A stretch of 25,707 bases of DNA from Bacteroidales bacterium UBA1223 (GTDB lineage Bacteria > Bacteroidota > Bacteroidia > Bacteroidales > P3). Below the pieces are notes generated by a model that saw only the letters and a program-made list of their open reading frames with translations, was not told the DNA's origin and did not search any database. Of this stretch, positions 14,749 to 22,465 are shown in pieces (the stretch's first letter is position 1; the number at the start of each line of letters is the position of its first letter). Both the position numbers and the translations under genes were made by a program. Where the stretch lies: assembly GCA_002309155.1 (NCBI GenBank), contig DBXB01000004.1, positions 1 to 25,707 of the forward strand, read 5' to 3'.

Positions 14749-16172
14749 GAAAAGTATTCTTAAAAACTCTGGCGGCCATCTTCTTCATCGCAATTATGTC
14801 ATTGCCTTTCGCCGCACAGTCGCAGACCAGCAGCATCATGTATGCCTCTTCGCGCAACCCTTTGATGAACAATGCCAACCCTGCATTCTTTCCATCAAAC
14901 TCCAAACTCTATTTCTCGTTGCCTGGCGCCAATGTGAAATTCTCCAGCCCCCTCGCCTTCTCTAGTATCTTCCAATACGACTCAGCTGAAAACAAGACAT
15001 ATATCAACGCCAACAACATTCTTGACACTCTTGCCAATGGCGACAAAATCCGCTTTGGTACCAACGTCAACGCCTTTGGATTTGGCATCAATTTCGGCAA
15101 ATTCTTCGTCACACTCTCCTCACAAGTGAAAGTCGACGTCGGATTCGGCATGCCGTCAGGACTGGTGACATTCCTGAACGAAGGTAACTATGGTCACACC
15201 GGCGACGATGTCCTCGAACTCCTCGACGGCAATCTGATAAATGCACGTGTCTATGCTGAAGGAGCCTTAGGTTTTGGCTACAAAATCACCGACGAACTCA
15301 CCGTTGGTGCTCGTCTGAAGATGTTGCTCGGCTACTTAGATCTCTCGAACGCCGGATCTTCAATGACACTCACCACGGCTCCCGACTACTCGTCAATGAC
15401 CGCCGACCTCGACATCAACATGAACTATGCCGGATGTATCGACATCCAGTACGACAGTGTGAACGACCAGACTACCTACAATATCCGTACATACACTCCT
15501 AAAAACTACGGTTTCAACATTGACCTCGGTGCGAAATATGAGACCGACCTCTTCGAAGTCTCTGCCAGCATCCTCGACCTCGGTCCCGGTATCCACTGGA
15601 CAGACTCCGTCAGTCGCATAGTTTCAGCTAGAGAAGACAACACCTTCACCTTTGAAGGCGCTGACGTCAGCAACATGATGCACGGCGGTCAGATGGACTC
15701 CACTTACACCCAGATGCTCATCGACTCCCTCTCCTCTCTTGCCAAAACCAAGACCATCAATGGCGGCGAGGACTACTGGACATCCATCCCCACCAAAGTC
15801 AATCTTGGCGGTATATTCCACATCACCCAAGGCGTCAGCGCCGGACTCCTCTTCCACGGAGAGTTTGAACGAGGACTGGTGAAAGTCGGCGACGTATTCA
15901 AGAAAAAGAACGTGGGATTCTATAGCCGCACATCTCTCCTTGCCCGTGTAAACCTCTACGACTGGGTTGAGCTGGTGGCATCCTATTCATTGACCAGCAG
16001 CAACGGCAACTGGAACTTCTTCAACCCCGGCGTAGGTCTTACCCTCACCCCGTTCCGCACACTGCAGATCTACACTTTCCTTGACTATATCTCCAACATT
16101 TATATTGTTGACGCAAAACAACTCAATATCTCTCTGGGTCTGAACCTCTTCTTCGGTTCTCACGCTGATTGA
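14745..16172 (+). CDS. DUF5723 family outer-membrane beta-barrel protein
   Basis: 475 residues. MRKVFLKTLAAIFFIAIMSLPFAAQSQ is a signal peptide with cleavage near AQSQ. The mature N-terminus has SSRNPLMNNANPAFFPSNSK, a hallmark of DUF5723, which resembles the PorP/SprF-like start 'NPA..G' of Bacteroidota barrels. The rest is alternating hydrophobic strands rich in Gly and aromatic residues (VNAFGFGINFGKFFVTLSS, AEGALGFGYKITDELTVGARLKM). It ends with typical strands YTFLDYISNIY and LNISLGLNLFF. The predicted location is the outer membrane; substrate or partner is unknown. It overlaps the preceding lipoprotein by four bases and is followed after 36 bases by another lipoprotein. Confidence 0.85.
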   Translation: MRKVFLKTLAAIFFIAIMSLPFAAQSQTSSIMYASSRNPLMNNANPAFFPSNSKLYFSLPGANVKFSSPLAFSSIFQYDSAENKTYINANNILDTLANGDKIRFGTNVNAFGFGINFGKFFVTLSSQVKVDVGFGMPSGLVTFLNEGNYGHTGDDVLELLDGNLINARVYAEGALGFGYKITDELTVGARLKMLLGYLDLSNAGSSMTLTTAPDYSSMTADLDINMNYAGCIDIQYDSVNDQTTYNIRTYTPKNYGFNIDLGAKYETDLFEVSASILDLGPGIHWTDSVSRIVSAREDNTFTFEGADVSNMMHGGQMDSTYTQMLIDSLSSLAKTKTINGGEDYWTSIPTKVNLGGIFHITQGVSAGLLFHGEFERGLVKVGDVFKKKNVGFYSRTSLLARVNLYDWVELVASYSLTSSNGNWNFFNPGVGLTLTPFRTLQIYTFLDYISNIYIVDAKQLNISLGLNLFFGSHAD

Positions 16173-16208
16173 TATTGACAACACCTTATTATTCGCTTCA
16201 AAAAAATA

Positions 16209-16577
16209 ATGAAAGCTATTAAAACCATATTATTGGTTTCCTGTCTGACGGTGCTCTTCGGTGCCTGCAACAGAGACATCGAAGAGTTCCGTTTCACGGG
16301 ACATGTCGTCGGAGCTGAAATGTGCTCATCGTCGTTGATAGGATATGTCATCGATATTATTTCCGACAACGATATAGGAGTTGAGTTCACAACTGCCGAC
16401 GGCAAATTCAACAAATGCGTGATGGGATACAGGGCTTCACGCATCCTTCACCAGGATGACACCATCTATGGCGTCGCCTCTCCAACCAAGAGTTTTGCCG
16501 CCCTCAACTGTTTCGGCATCATCAACAAGGACCTTCCTGAAGTAATCCTGTTAAGCGTTGACGAAGACCCGGAATAA
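16209..16577 (+). CDS. Small hypothetical lipoprotein, 122 residues
   Basis: MKAIKTILLVSCLTVLFGAC gives a lipobox with Cys20, followed by NRDIEEFRF. The short mature part is beta-rich (FTGHVVGAEMCSSSLIGYVIDI, GVEFTTADGKFNKCVMGYRA) and might be an OB-like barrel. I do not recognise the family. It belongs to the lipoprotein/barrel group by strand and spacing (36 bases after DUF5723, 47 bases before der). Two cysteines of the mature part (in EMCSS and NKCVM) could form a disulfide. Confidence 0.75.
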   Translation: MKAIKTILLVSCLTVLFGACNRDIEEFRFTGHVVGAEMCSSSLIGYVIDIISDNDIGVEFTTADGKFNKCVMGYRASRILHQDDTIYGVASPTKSFAALNCFGIINKDLPEVILLSVDEDPE

Positions 16578-16624
16578 TGTCTCGTCGAATGCGTTTTATA
16601 TCCATCTCGTAATTTCCTTTTCCA

Positions 16625-17932
16625 ATGTCTAACATCGTAGCTATAGTAGGACGCCCCAACGTGGGCAAGTCAACCCTTTTCAATCGACTGATAGAAGAAC
16701 GCAAAGCCATCGTCGACGAGACATCTGGTGTCACTCGTGACAGACAGTACGGTCATAGCGACTGGAACGGCAAGCATTTCTCTGTTATTGACACTGGTGG
16801 ATATGTGATGGGAGGTGATGACGCCTTCGAGACCGAGATACGCAAACAGGTGGCTCTCGCCATCGACGAGGCTGACGTCATCCTTTTCCTTGTGGATGCC
16901 AAGGAGGGTCTGACCCCTATGGACGAAGATGTGGCGGAGATGCTGAGACCCTGCAACAAGAAAGTCATGCTTGTCGTCAACAAATGCGACACACCCGCCC
17001 GTCATGAGACCATAGGCGAATTCTATGCCCTCGGACTCGGAGAGCTCTACCCCATCGCCGGCATCACCGGCACAGGCACCGGCGACCTGCTCGACGCTGT
17101 GGTGGAAGACTTTGACGAGGGTGAAGAGGAACATGATGACAACCTGCCACGCATCGCCGTCGTGGGCCGCCCCAATGTCGGAAAATCATCTTTCATCAAC
17201 GCCATCACAGGACAGGAACGCAATATTGTGACTCCCATCGCTGGCACCACACGTGACTCTCTGCTTACACACTACAACCTGTTTGGATTCGACTTTAATT
17301 TTGTCGACACCGCCGGATTAAGGAAGAAACAGAAAGTCAGCGAAGACCTCGAGTTCTATTCCGTTCTCAGGTCGGTACGTGCCATAGAGAACAGCGATGT
17401 GTGCATACTCATGCTCGACGCTTCGCAGGGTATCGAACAGCAGGACCTGAATATCTTCGGACTCATTCAACGCAACCACAAAGGCGTTGTCGTGGTAGTC
17501 AACAAATGGGACCTCATAGAGAAAGACAACAAGACCCACAAAGAATACGAGAGTTTGATTAAGGAACGTATCGCACCATTCGAAGATGTGCCCATCATCT
17601 TTACCTCAGTACTCAACAAGCAGCGTATCTACAAAGTCCTGGAGACTGCCAAGCAGGTGTATGACGCCCGTAGCCGCAAAATCTCCACGTCCGAACTTAA
17701 CGACGCCCTGCTTCCCATCGTCAAAGAGCAGAACCCTCCACCCAGCGTCAAAGGCAAATGGGTGAAGATAAAATATATAACACAGTTGCCCACACCTTAT
17801 CCACAGTTTGTGTTTTTCTGCAATCTCCCCCAGTATGTACGTGACCCCTACCGCCGTTTTGTGGAGAACAGAATGAGAGAGATGTGGGATTTTCATGGCG
17901 TTCCCGTCATCATCCACTTCCGTGCGAAATGA
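16625..17932 (+). CDS. der: Ribosome-assembly GTPase Der (EngA)
   Basis: 435 residues with the two tandem GTPase domains that define Der. The first P-loop GRPNVGKS is at 9-16, with DTGG at 56-59 and NKCD at 119-122. The second GRPNVGKS is at 181-188, with DTAGL and NKWD further on. A KH-like C-terminal domain from about 350 ends in HGVPVIIHFRAK. Der binds the maturing 50S subunit. The acidic linker (EDFDEGEEEHDD, 161-172) between the G domains is normal for the family. It follows three lipoprotein genes and a barrel gene on the same strand after 47 bases, and its TGA overlaps the ATG of the next gene. Confidence 0.97.
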   Translation: MSNIVAIVGRPNVGKSTLFNRLIEERKAIVDETSGVTRDRQYGHSDWNGKHFSVIDTGGYVMGGDDAFETEIRKQVALAIDEADVILFLVDAKEGLTPMDEDVAEMLRPCNKKVMLVVNKCDTPARHETIGEFYALGLGELYPIAGITGTGTGDLLDAVVEDFDEGEEEHDDNLPRIAVVGRPNVGKSSFINAITGQERNIVTPIAGTTRDSLLTHYNLFGFDFNFVDTAGLRKKQKVSEDLEFYSVLRSVRAIENSDVCILMLDASQGIEQQDLNIFGLIQRNHKGVVVVVNKWDLIEKDNKTHKEYESLIKERIAPFEDVPIIFTSVLNKQRIYKVLETAKQVYDARSRKISTSELNDALLPIVKEQNPPPSVKGKWVKIKYITQLPTPYPQFVFFCNLPQYVRDPYRRFVENRMREMWDFHGVPVIIHFRAK

Positions 17933-18306
17933 GCAGCGACATCCGTATAGACAAATATCTTTGGGCTGTGCGACTCTTCAAGACCCGCAGCCTTGCCACC
18001 GACGCCTGCCGCTCCGGAAGGGTTAAGATGAATGGTCTCCCTGTAAAGGCATCACACGAAATCAGCGAGGGTGAGATATACGAACTCAACATCGAGCAGA
18101 TGCACCGCACCGTTCAGGTCAAAGCTCTGCTCGGCAACCGTGTCGGAGCTAAACTTGTGGAGAACTACCTCACCGACCTCACACCGCAAGAGGAATATGA
18201 GCGCATCCAGATGGCTCGCCAATACGGTTTCGAGAAACGAGACCGTGGCGCCGGCCGTCCAACAAAACGCGACCGTCGAGAGATAGAAGAGTTTAAATAC
18301 AAATAA
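17929..18306 (+). CDS. Hsp15-type S4-domain RNA-binding protein
   Basis: 125 residues from ATG 17929, which overlaps the der stop as ATGA; the open frame upstream to 17884 is within der and is rejected. The S4 fold is at residues about 5-50: IRIDKYLWAVRLFKTRSLATDACRS, then VKMNGLPVKASHEI. The C-terminus is basic (KRDRGAGRPTKRDRRE). Members of this family (HslR in E. coli) bind free 50S subunits with a stalled peptidyl-tRNA. Coupling to der fits a joint role in the 50S subunit. Its stop is one base from the stop of the convergent DUF5683 gene. Confidence 0.9.
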   Translation: MSSDIRIDKYLWAVRLFKTRSLATDACRSGRVKMNGLPVKASHEISEGEIYELNIEQMHRTVQVKALLGNRVGAKLVENYLTDLTPQEEYERIQMARQYGFEKRDRGAGRPTKRDRREIEEFKYK

Positions 18307-18307
18307 T

Positions 18308-18934
18308 TCAGAACTTCAGCGACAACGCTGCTCCCGGCGTCACACCAAACCCATAAGCATTCATTGAACCCATCATTACCGGCGACAGATTCATTGTCAA
18401 GTCGTCGGAAATCTGGAAATCGAAAAGATGTCCGAAGACATAAGCGTCAAGGATATTAATACTATATACCGCCACACTGATTATAACAGACAACTGAAAG
18501 GTCTTGTCGTAAGCTTCATAAAGATTATAGATGTTCGACGTAGGACGGTCGGCCAATTCGGGATTCAGAGGCGTATCGTCGTGTGACACCCTGTATAGGT
18601 ATTCATCTTTATGCAGCTTCATCTGCTTATAGTTGGTGTAAGTGAAATATGCGACACCTCCTATAGCGGCATAGATGATTGGAACTTTCCAAGCCTGACG
18701 GTTATACACCTGTCCAGCACCAGGAAGAACGGCAGACAGCAGTAATGCCTTGGTAGGACTGTGCTCCTTGACTGTCTCCACATTCACAGTGTCGGCATTA
18801 ATACGGGGAGCAGTCATAGCTCTTAACGAATCAGTCTGGGCCGACACCTCCTGCAGATGCAATGTGCAAAAAAGAGTAAGGCATATAAGCCCTACTCTTT
18901 TTAATAGTTCACAATATCTGCCAGATGTAATCAA
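18308..18934 (-). CDS. DUF5683 family membrane-associated protein, TTG start
   Basis: 208 residues. The start is TTG at 18934, overlapping the parB TGA as TTGA; the frame has no ATG before the signal peptide, so TTG is the best choice. Residues 1-33 form a signal sequence with hydrophobic LICLTLFCTLHL and a likely cleavage after VSA. The mature part has the DUF5683 features: ALLLSAVLPGAGQVYNRQAWKVPIIYAAIGGVAYFTYTNYKQ, then YDKTFQLSVIISVAVYSINILDAYVFGHLFDF. It therefore has two or more membrane segments. Its function is unknown, but the parA-parB-DUF5683 order is widely conserved in Bacteroidota, which suggests a link to the envelope or cell division. Confidence 0.85.
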   Translation of the reverse strand: MITSGRYCELLKRVGLICLTLFCTLHLQEVSAQTDSLRAMTAPRINADTVNVETVKEHSPTKALLLSAVLPGAGQVYNRQAWKVPIIYAAIGGVAYFTYTNYKQMKLHKDEYLYRVSHDDTPLNPELADRPTSNIYNLYEAYDKTFQLSVIISVAVYSINILDAYVFGHLFDFQISDDLTMNLSPVMMGSMNAYGFGVTPGAALSLKF

Positions 18935-19824
18935 TTTTCTTTAATCAGTTTTATTATCCTCTCAAAATCGCGGTCGTTGTTGAAATGGATGGTCAGGGTA
19001 CCTTTGCCTCGACGACTGCGCTTGATATCCACTTCCGACTGTAGATATTGTTTCAATGCCGACTTCATGGCGGCATGCACTTCGGGGAGATCCTCTTTCT
19101 TCTTTTTGGAAGTCACGACCTTCTTGGATTTTGCGAAGTCTTTGACCAGTTGCTCTGTCTGGCGGACCGAGAGCTGACGGTTGATGATATCGTGAAGGAT
19201 AGCCAGATGTTGCTCTGTATCCTCTACATTCACCAAACAACGGGCGTGAGCCATGCTGATCTGATCTGAACACAAAGCAATCTGCGTCTCAGACGGCAGA
19301 TTCAACAGTCTCAGATAGTTGGTGATAGTGGATCTGTCTTTACCCACTTTCTCGCTCAACTGCTCATGAGTCAGCTGACACTCTTCTATCAGGGCGTTGT
19401 ATGAGAAAGCTATCTCCATGGCATTAAGATTCTCACGCTGGATATTCTCAACCAAAGCCATCTCCATCATCTGCGAGTCAGTAGCCACACGAATATATGC
19501 AGGAATCTCTGTCAACCCAGCAAGACGGGAGGCCCTGAGACGACGCTCGCCGGCAATAAGTTGGTATTTGCCATTGGGCATCTGCCTTACAGTGACAGGA
19601 GTGATAACGCCTTGCTGCTTGATAGACTGCGAAAGTTCTTCAAGTGCATTCTCATCAAACTCTTTACGGGGCTGGAATGGATTGGTCTCTATATCATCTA
19701 CAGCTATATTGACTACTGCTGTCGTCAGGTTAGTGCGACCCATTGCAGCATCGATATCTACATCTGGCAGTATCGAACCTAAACCGCGACCCAGGCCTGT
19801 GGATTTTTTCTTTGTTGATGCCAT
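18931..19824 (-). CDS. parB: Chromosome-partitioning protein ParB
   Basis: 297 residues from ATG 19824 (MASTKKKSTGLGRGLGSILP). A GTG at 19830 in the same frame would add two residues and is an alternative. ParB is a CTP-dependent clamp that loads at parS sites near the origin. N-terminal GLGRGLGSIL is the usual ParA-interacting segment. NPFQPRKEF and the CTP-binding GERRLRASRLAG follow, then ENIQREN and the helix-turn-helix around LSEKVGKDRSTITNYLRLLNLP. The C-terminal part LTIHFNNDRDFERIIKLI is the dimerisation region. It lies 14 bases after parA and overlaps DUF5683. Confidence 0.96.
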   Translation of the reverse strand: MASTKKKSTGLGRGLGSILPDVDIDAAMGRTNLTTAVVNIAVDDIETNPFQPRKEFDENALEELSQSIKQQGVITPVTVRQMPNGKYQLIAGERRLRASRLAGLTEIPAYIRVATDSQMMEMALVENIQRENLNAMEIAFSYNALIEECQLTHEQLSEKVGKDRSTITNYLRLLNLPSETQIALCSDQISMAHARCLVNVEDTEQHLAILHDIINRQLSVRQTEQLVKDFAKSKKVVTSKKKKEDLPEVHAAMKSALKQYLQSEVDIKRSRRGKGTLTIHFNNDRDFERIIKLIKEN

Positions 19825-19838
19825 ACTCACATTACTTT

Positions 19839-20624
19839 TTATTTGGACTCACTCCTTGAGATGTTATTCCTCCTCAATATTTCATTGGCGAGATTAAGAT
19901 AGTTGATTGCTCCGGGACAGGTGGCGTCGTGCATAATTATCGACCTACCGTAGCTGGGCGCTTCAGCCAGCTTGGTGTTACGGTAGATAAGAGTGTCGAA
20001 GACCATCTGTTTGAAATGGCTGCGCACATCTTCCACAACCTGACGCGCCAAACGCAATCTGGAATCGTACATGGTAATCAGCAGACCCTCGATGGCGAGT
20101 TTAGGATTCAGTCGGGTTTGGACAATTCTCACGGTATTGAGGAGTTTTCCCAATCCTTCAAGTGCGAAATACTCACTCTGGATAGGGATAATGACAGAAT
20201 CTGATGCCGTCAAGGCATTGATGGTGATAAGTCCCAACGATGGAGAGCAGTCGATGATGATGAAATCATAGTCGTCGCGAATCGGTGCAAGGGCTTTAGC
20301 CATGTAAAACTCACGCTGTTTCTCGTTGACGAGATCTATCTCCGCCCCTACCAGGTCGATGCGGGTGGGCAACAGGAATAGATTGGGCGTCTCTGTACTC
20401 ACCACACATTCAGCCGCGGGCACCTGACCGAGGAAACACTCATAGGCGCTTTTCTCGACTGTCTCAGGATTGACGCCCAGACCCGACGTTGCATTAGCCT
20501 GTGGGTCAGCATCAATAAGCAGGACCCTGTATTCCAATACCGCCAAAGACGCTGAGAGGTTTGTAGCGGTCGTGGTCTTGCCTACTCCACCTTTTTGATT
20601 TGCTATCGAAATTATTTTCCCCAT
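19839..20624 (-). CDS. parA: Chromosome-partitioning ATPase ParA (Soj)
   Basis: 261 residues from ATG 20624 (MGKIISIANQKGGVGKTT). The in-frame upstream ATG at 20660 overlaps the previous gene and adds 12 unconserved residues, so it is rejected. It is a deviant Walker A ATPase: KGGVGKTT at 11-18 carries the signature lysine, LLIDADPQAN is the switch I/Walker A' region, and FIIIDCSPSLGLITINAL is Walker B. ParA binds the nucleoid nonspecifically in the ATP form and moves ParB-parS complexes. No N-terminal HTH is present, so it is the chromosomal, short type. It is 32 bases after DUF3276 and 14 bases before parB. Confidence 0.96.
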   Translation of the reverse strand: MGKIISIANQKGGVGKTTTATNLSASLAVLEYRVLLIDADPQANATSGLGVNPETVEKSAYECFLGQVPAAECVVSTETPNLFLLPTRIDLVGAEIDLVNEKQREFYMAKALAPIRDDYDFIIIDCSPSLGLITINALTASDSVIIPIQSEYFALEGLGKLLNTVRIVQTRLNPKLAIEGLLITMYDSRLRLARQVVEDVRSHFKQMVFDTLIYRNTKLAEAPSYGRSIIMHDATCPGAINYLNLANEILRRNNISRSESK

Positions 20625-20656
20625 TTTGGAATTCAGACAGTTGTTTGTTCTAGTGA

Positions 20657-20992
20657 TCAATAGTTGAAGTCAATGCCGTCTATCACGTTCTCGTCGTGCT
20701 TCTCGTCAACGTTGGCATTTACATCTTCCTCCGGTATCACACCTGTCTCAATGAATGAGATTGCGTTGACAAGTCCTTTCTGAAATTTCTCGAAATCTTC
20801 CTTGTAGAGGAACATCTTGTTTTTCTCGAAATAGAAATTGCCAGTATTGTTGTCAAACAACTTACGGCTCTCTGCGATGACGATAAAACGGTCGCCACCC
20901 TTGGTCTCTTTCACATCGAAAAAATACTTACGCTTACCGGCACTGATTGCCTGCGAATACAATTCCTCTTTTCTGTTGCTGTTAAAATCCAT
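20657..20992 (-). CDS. DUF3276 / PUR-domain nucleic-acid-binding protein
   Basis: 111 residues. The conserved YSQAISAGKRKYFFDVKETKG, DRFIVIAESRKLF and KMFLYKEDFEKFQKGL match DUF3276, a single PUR (Pur-alpha-like) repeat found in Bacteroidota and spirochaetes. Proteins of this fold bind single-stranded DNA or RNA, as the Borrelia member BpuR does. The C-terminal 30 residues are acidic (EEDVNANVDEKHDEN). It is the first gene of the parA-parB-DUF5683 run and follows the promoter at 21071. Its role in segregation, if any, is inference from position. Confidence 0.9.
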   Translation of the reverse strand: MDFNSNRKEELYSQAISAGKRKYFFDVKETKGGDRFIVIAESRKLFDNNTGNFYFEKNKMFLYKEDFEKFQKGLVNAISFIETGVIPEEDVNANVDEKHDENVIDGIDFNY

Positions 20993-21070
20993 GATAAAAA
21001 TATTTATTTCTAATGTACTTAGTGTCTTATTACGTAAAAATCAAACAGAACGGACTCTCGTTTGAAATGG

Positions 21071-21078
21071 CAAAGTTA
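21071..21078 (-). promoter_or_regulatory. -7 box of the DUF3276-parAB-DUF5683 operon
   Basis: TAACTTTG on the minus strand fits TAnnTTTG. The -33 box is not recognisable at a spacing of 19. Transcription would start near 21064, giving a leader of about 72 bases before ATG 20992. Confidence 0.6.
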
Positions 21079-21127
21079 CAACTATTTTTTTAAACCGTTA
21101 TTGTTTTGTGTATTTTCTATCTTTTAA

Positions 21128-21140
21128 TTGACATCGTCAA
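21128..21140. other. Small perfect inverted repeat after the cysteine-desulfidase gene
   Basis: TTGAC-ATC-GTCAA gives a 5-bp stem 16 bases downstream of the stop at 21156 on the minus strand. It is followed by TTAAAAGATAG, not a T-run, so it would be a poor terminator. It might instead be an operator for the next promoter, at 21071. Confidence 0.3.
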
Positions 21141-21155
21141 CAGCGACTAATAATG

Positions 21156-22430
21156 TCAGAGTTGTTTGTGTGTCATTATATCCAGCACCACATCGTCAGT
21201 CTGGTCCATACCGTATTTACCAAGCCTTCCAAGATTGCGTATCGAGAAGTCTATGTCACGCTCCGACAATCCGTCACAGGTGTCAACCACCTTGTCATGC
21301 AGGGCAAGTTCCGCCGACACGAAAGCGCTGTACAGACCTGTCGACATCTTCAACGCGCACGACGGCTTGGCACCGTCGCAGACCATACCGGCAATAGTGT
21401 TGATCATATTCTTGATGGCATAGCAAATCTGATCGTAGTTGCCGCCATGAAGAAATGTAATGCCGGAGGTGACACCAATAGATGCGTTCACTATACCACA
21501 TAAAGCAGAAAGACGTCCGATACCTCGCTTGATATAGATCGAGGTGAGATGACTAAGGATAAGAGCCCTCGTCACTTTCTCACTGTCGCAACCCTTGGCT
21601 TTGCCATATTCATATACAGGAAGGGTGCAGGCTATGCCTTGGTTGCCACTGCCGCTGTTAGAATAAACAGGCAGTGTGCATCCATCCATACGGGCGTCGG
21701 AAGCGGCAACGGTACGGGCAATGACAGTATGAACTATATCGCCCTCGGCATTCTCCATCAGTATGCGACCAGTATTGAGACCATAGCCTTTCAGACCCTC
21801 GTTTGCGGCGGCGGTGTTCAGCTTCACCGTATCGTTGATGAACATCAGTTCCTCTATAGGCGATGTGGTGGCAAAGTCGTAAACTATCCGTTCCGACAGG
21901 ACAGGCTCGTCGCCGATGTCACCTTCGCCCGAGGCACTGCAGTCTGAGTTCAGCAGGACCTTGTCGTTTTTGCTTATAAATATGAAATTGGTATGGCGTT
22001 TGGAGATGACTGCCGTAGCGGTATTATCTCCTTTGCGACAGATACATTCTATGTAGAGCTTGTCTTCACATGGATTCTTGAGACCTATGTTGATCTTGTC
22101 GCCATTGTTCGACAGCCAGCGTTTGGCCTCATCCACGTCCGACTGAGGTACTGTAAGCACCTCCAACAGACGACTGGAATCTCCCGATGTCAATGCTATC
22201 GCCACAGCTATGGGCAAACCCACCATACCGGTTCCTGGAATACCCACACCCATGGCATTCTTATAGACATTCTTGCTAAGCAAAAGATCCACATGGTCGG
22301 GCATCTCACCCAATGTTTCGCGAGCTTTAGCGGCGGCCAGCGCCACGGCTCCGGGTTCGGTACACCCTGTGGCCACGACGACCTCTTTTTTAATCAGATT
22401 TATAATCTGACATCGGAGTTTCTCATCCAT
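21156..22430 (-). CDS. UPF0597 family, likely iron-sulfur L-cysteine desulfidase (CyuA-like)
   Basis: 424 residues. Members are [4Fe-4S] enzymes related to the alpha subunit of L-serine dehydratase; characterised ones break L-cysteine into pyruvate, ammonia and sulfide. The family signature ATGCTEPGAVALAAAKA places Cys23 at the position of the catalytic base, and Cys311 (LSALCGIV), Cys351 and Cys358 (GMVCDGAKPSC) are the probable cluster ligands. Their spacing of 40 and 7 is, from memory, the same as in the archaeal cysteine desulfidase. Other conserved parts are VGIPGTGMVGLPIA and SNSGSGNQGIACTLPV. L-serine as substrate is the main alternative. It follows the deoxyhypusine-synthase-like gene by 35 bases, so both are probably one transcript. 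Confidence 0.88.
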   Translation of the reverse strand: MDEKLRCQIINLIKKEVVVATGCTEPGAVALAAAKARETLGEMPDHVDLLLSKNVYKNAMGVGIPGTGMVGLPIAVAIALTSGDSSRLLEVLTVPQSDVDEAKRWLSNNGDKINIGLKNPCEDKLYIECICRKGDNTATAVISKRHTNFIFISKNDKVLLNSDCSASGEGDIGDEPVLSERIVYDFATTSPIEELMFINDTVKLNTAAANEGLKGYGLNTGRILMENAEGDIVHTVIARTVAASDARMDGCTLPVYSNSGSGNQGIACTLPVYEYGKAKGCDSEKVTRALILSHLTSIYIKRGIGRLSALCGIVNASIGVTSGITFLHGGNYDQICYAIKNMINTIAGMVCDGAKPSCALKMSTGLYSAFVSAELALHDKVVDTCDGLSERDIDFSIRNLGRLGKYGMDQTDDVVLDIMTHKQL

Positions 22431-22465
22431 CTGCTGAATATTTATAATCTACCCTCTGTTTTTTG

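Noticed and set aside
20625..20660. Upstream start for parA
   Set aside because: It adds 12 residues that overlap the DUF3276 stop; the conserved ParA N-terminus begins at 20624.
21153..21503. Plus-strand frames opposite the cysteine-desulfidase gene
   Set aside because: They are antisense shadows of a well-supported gene.
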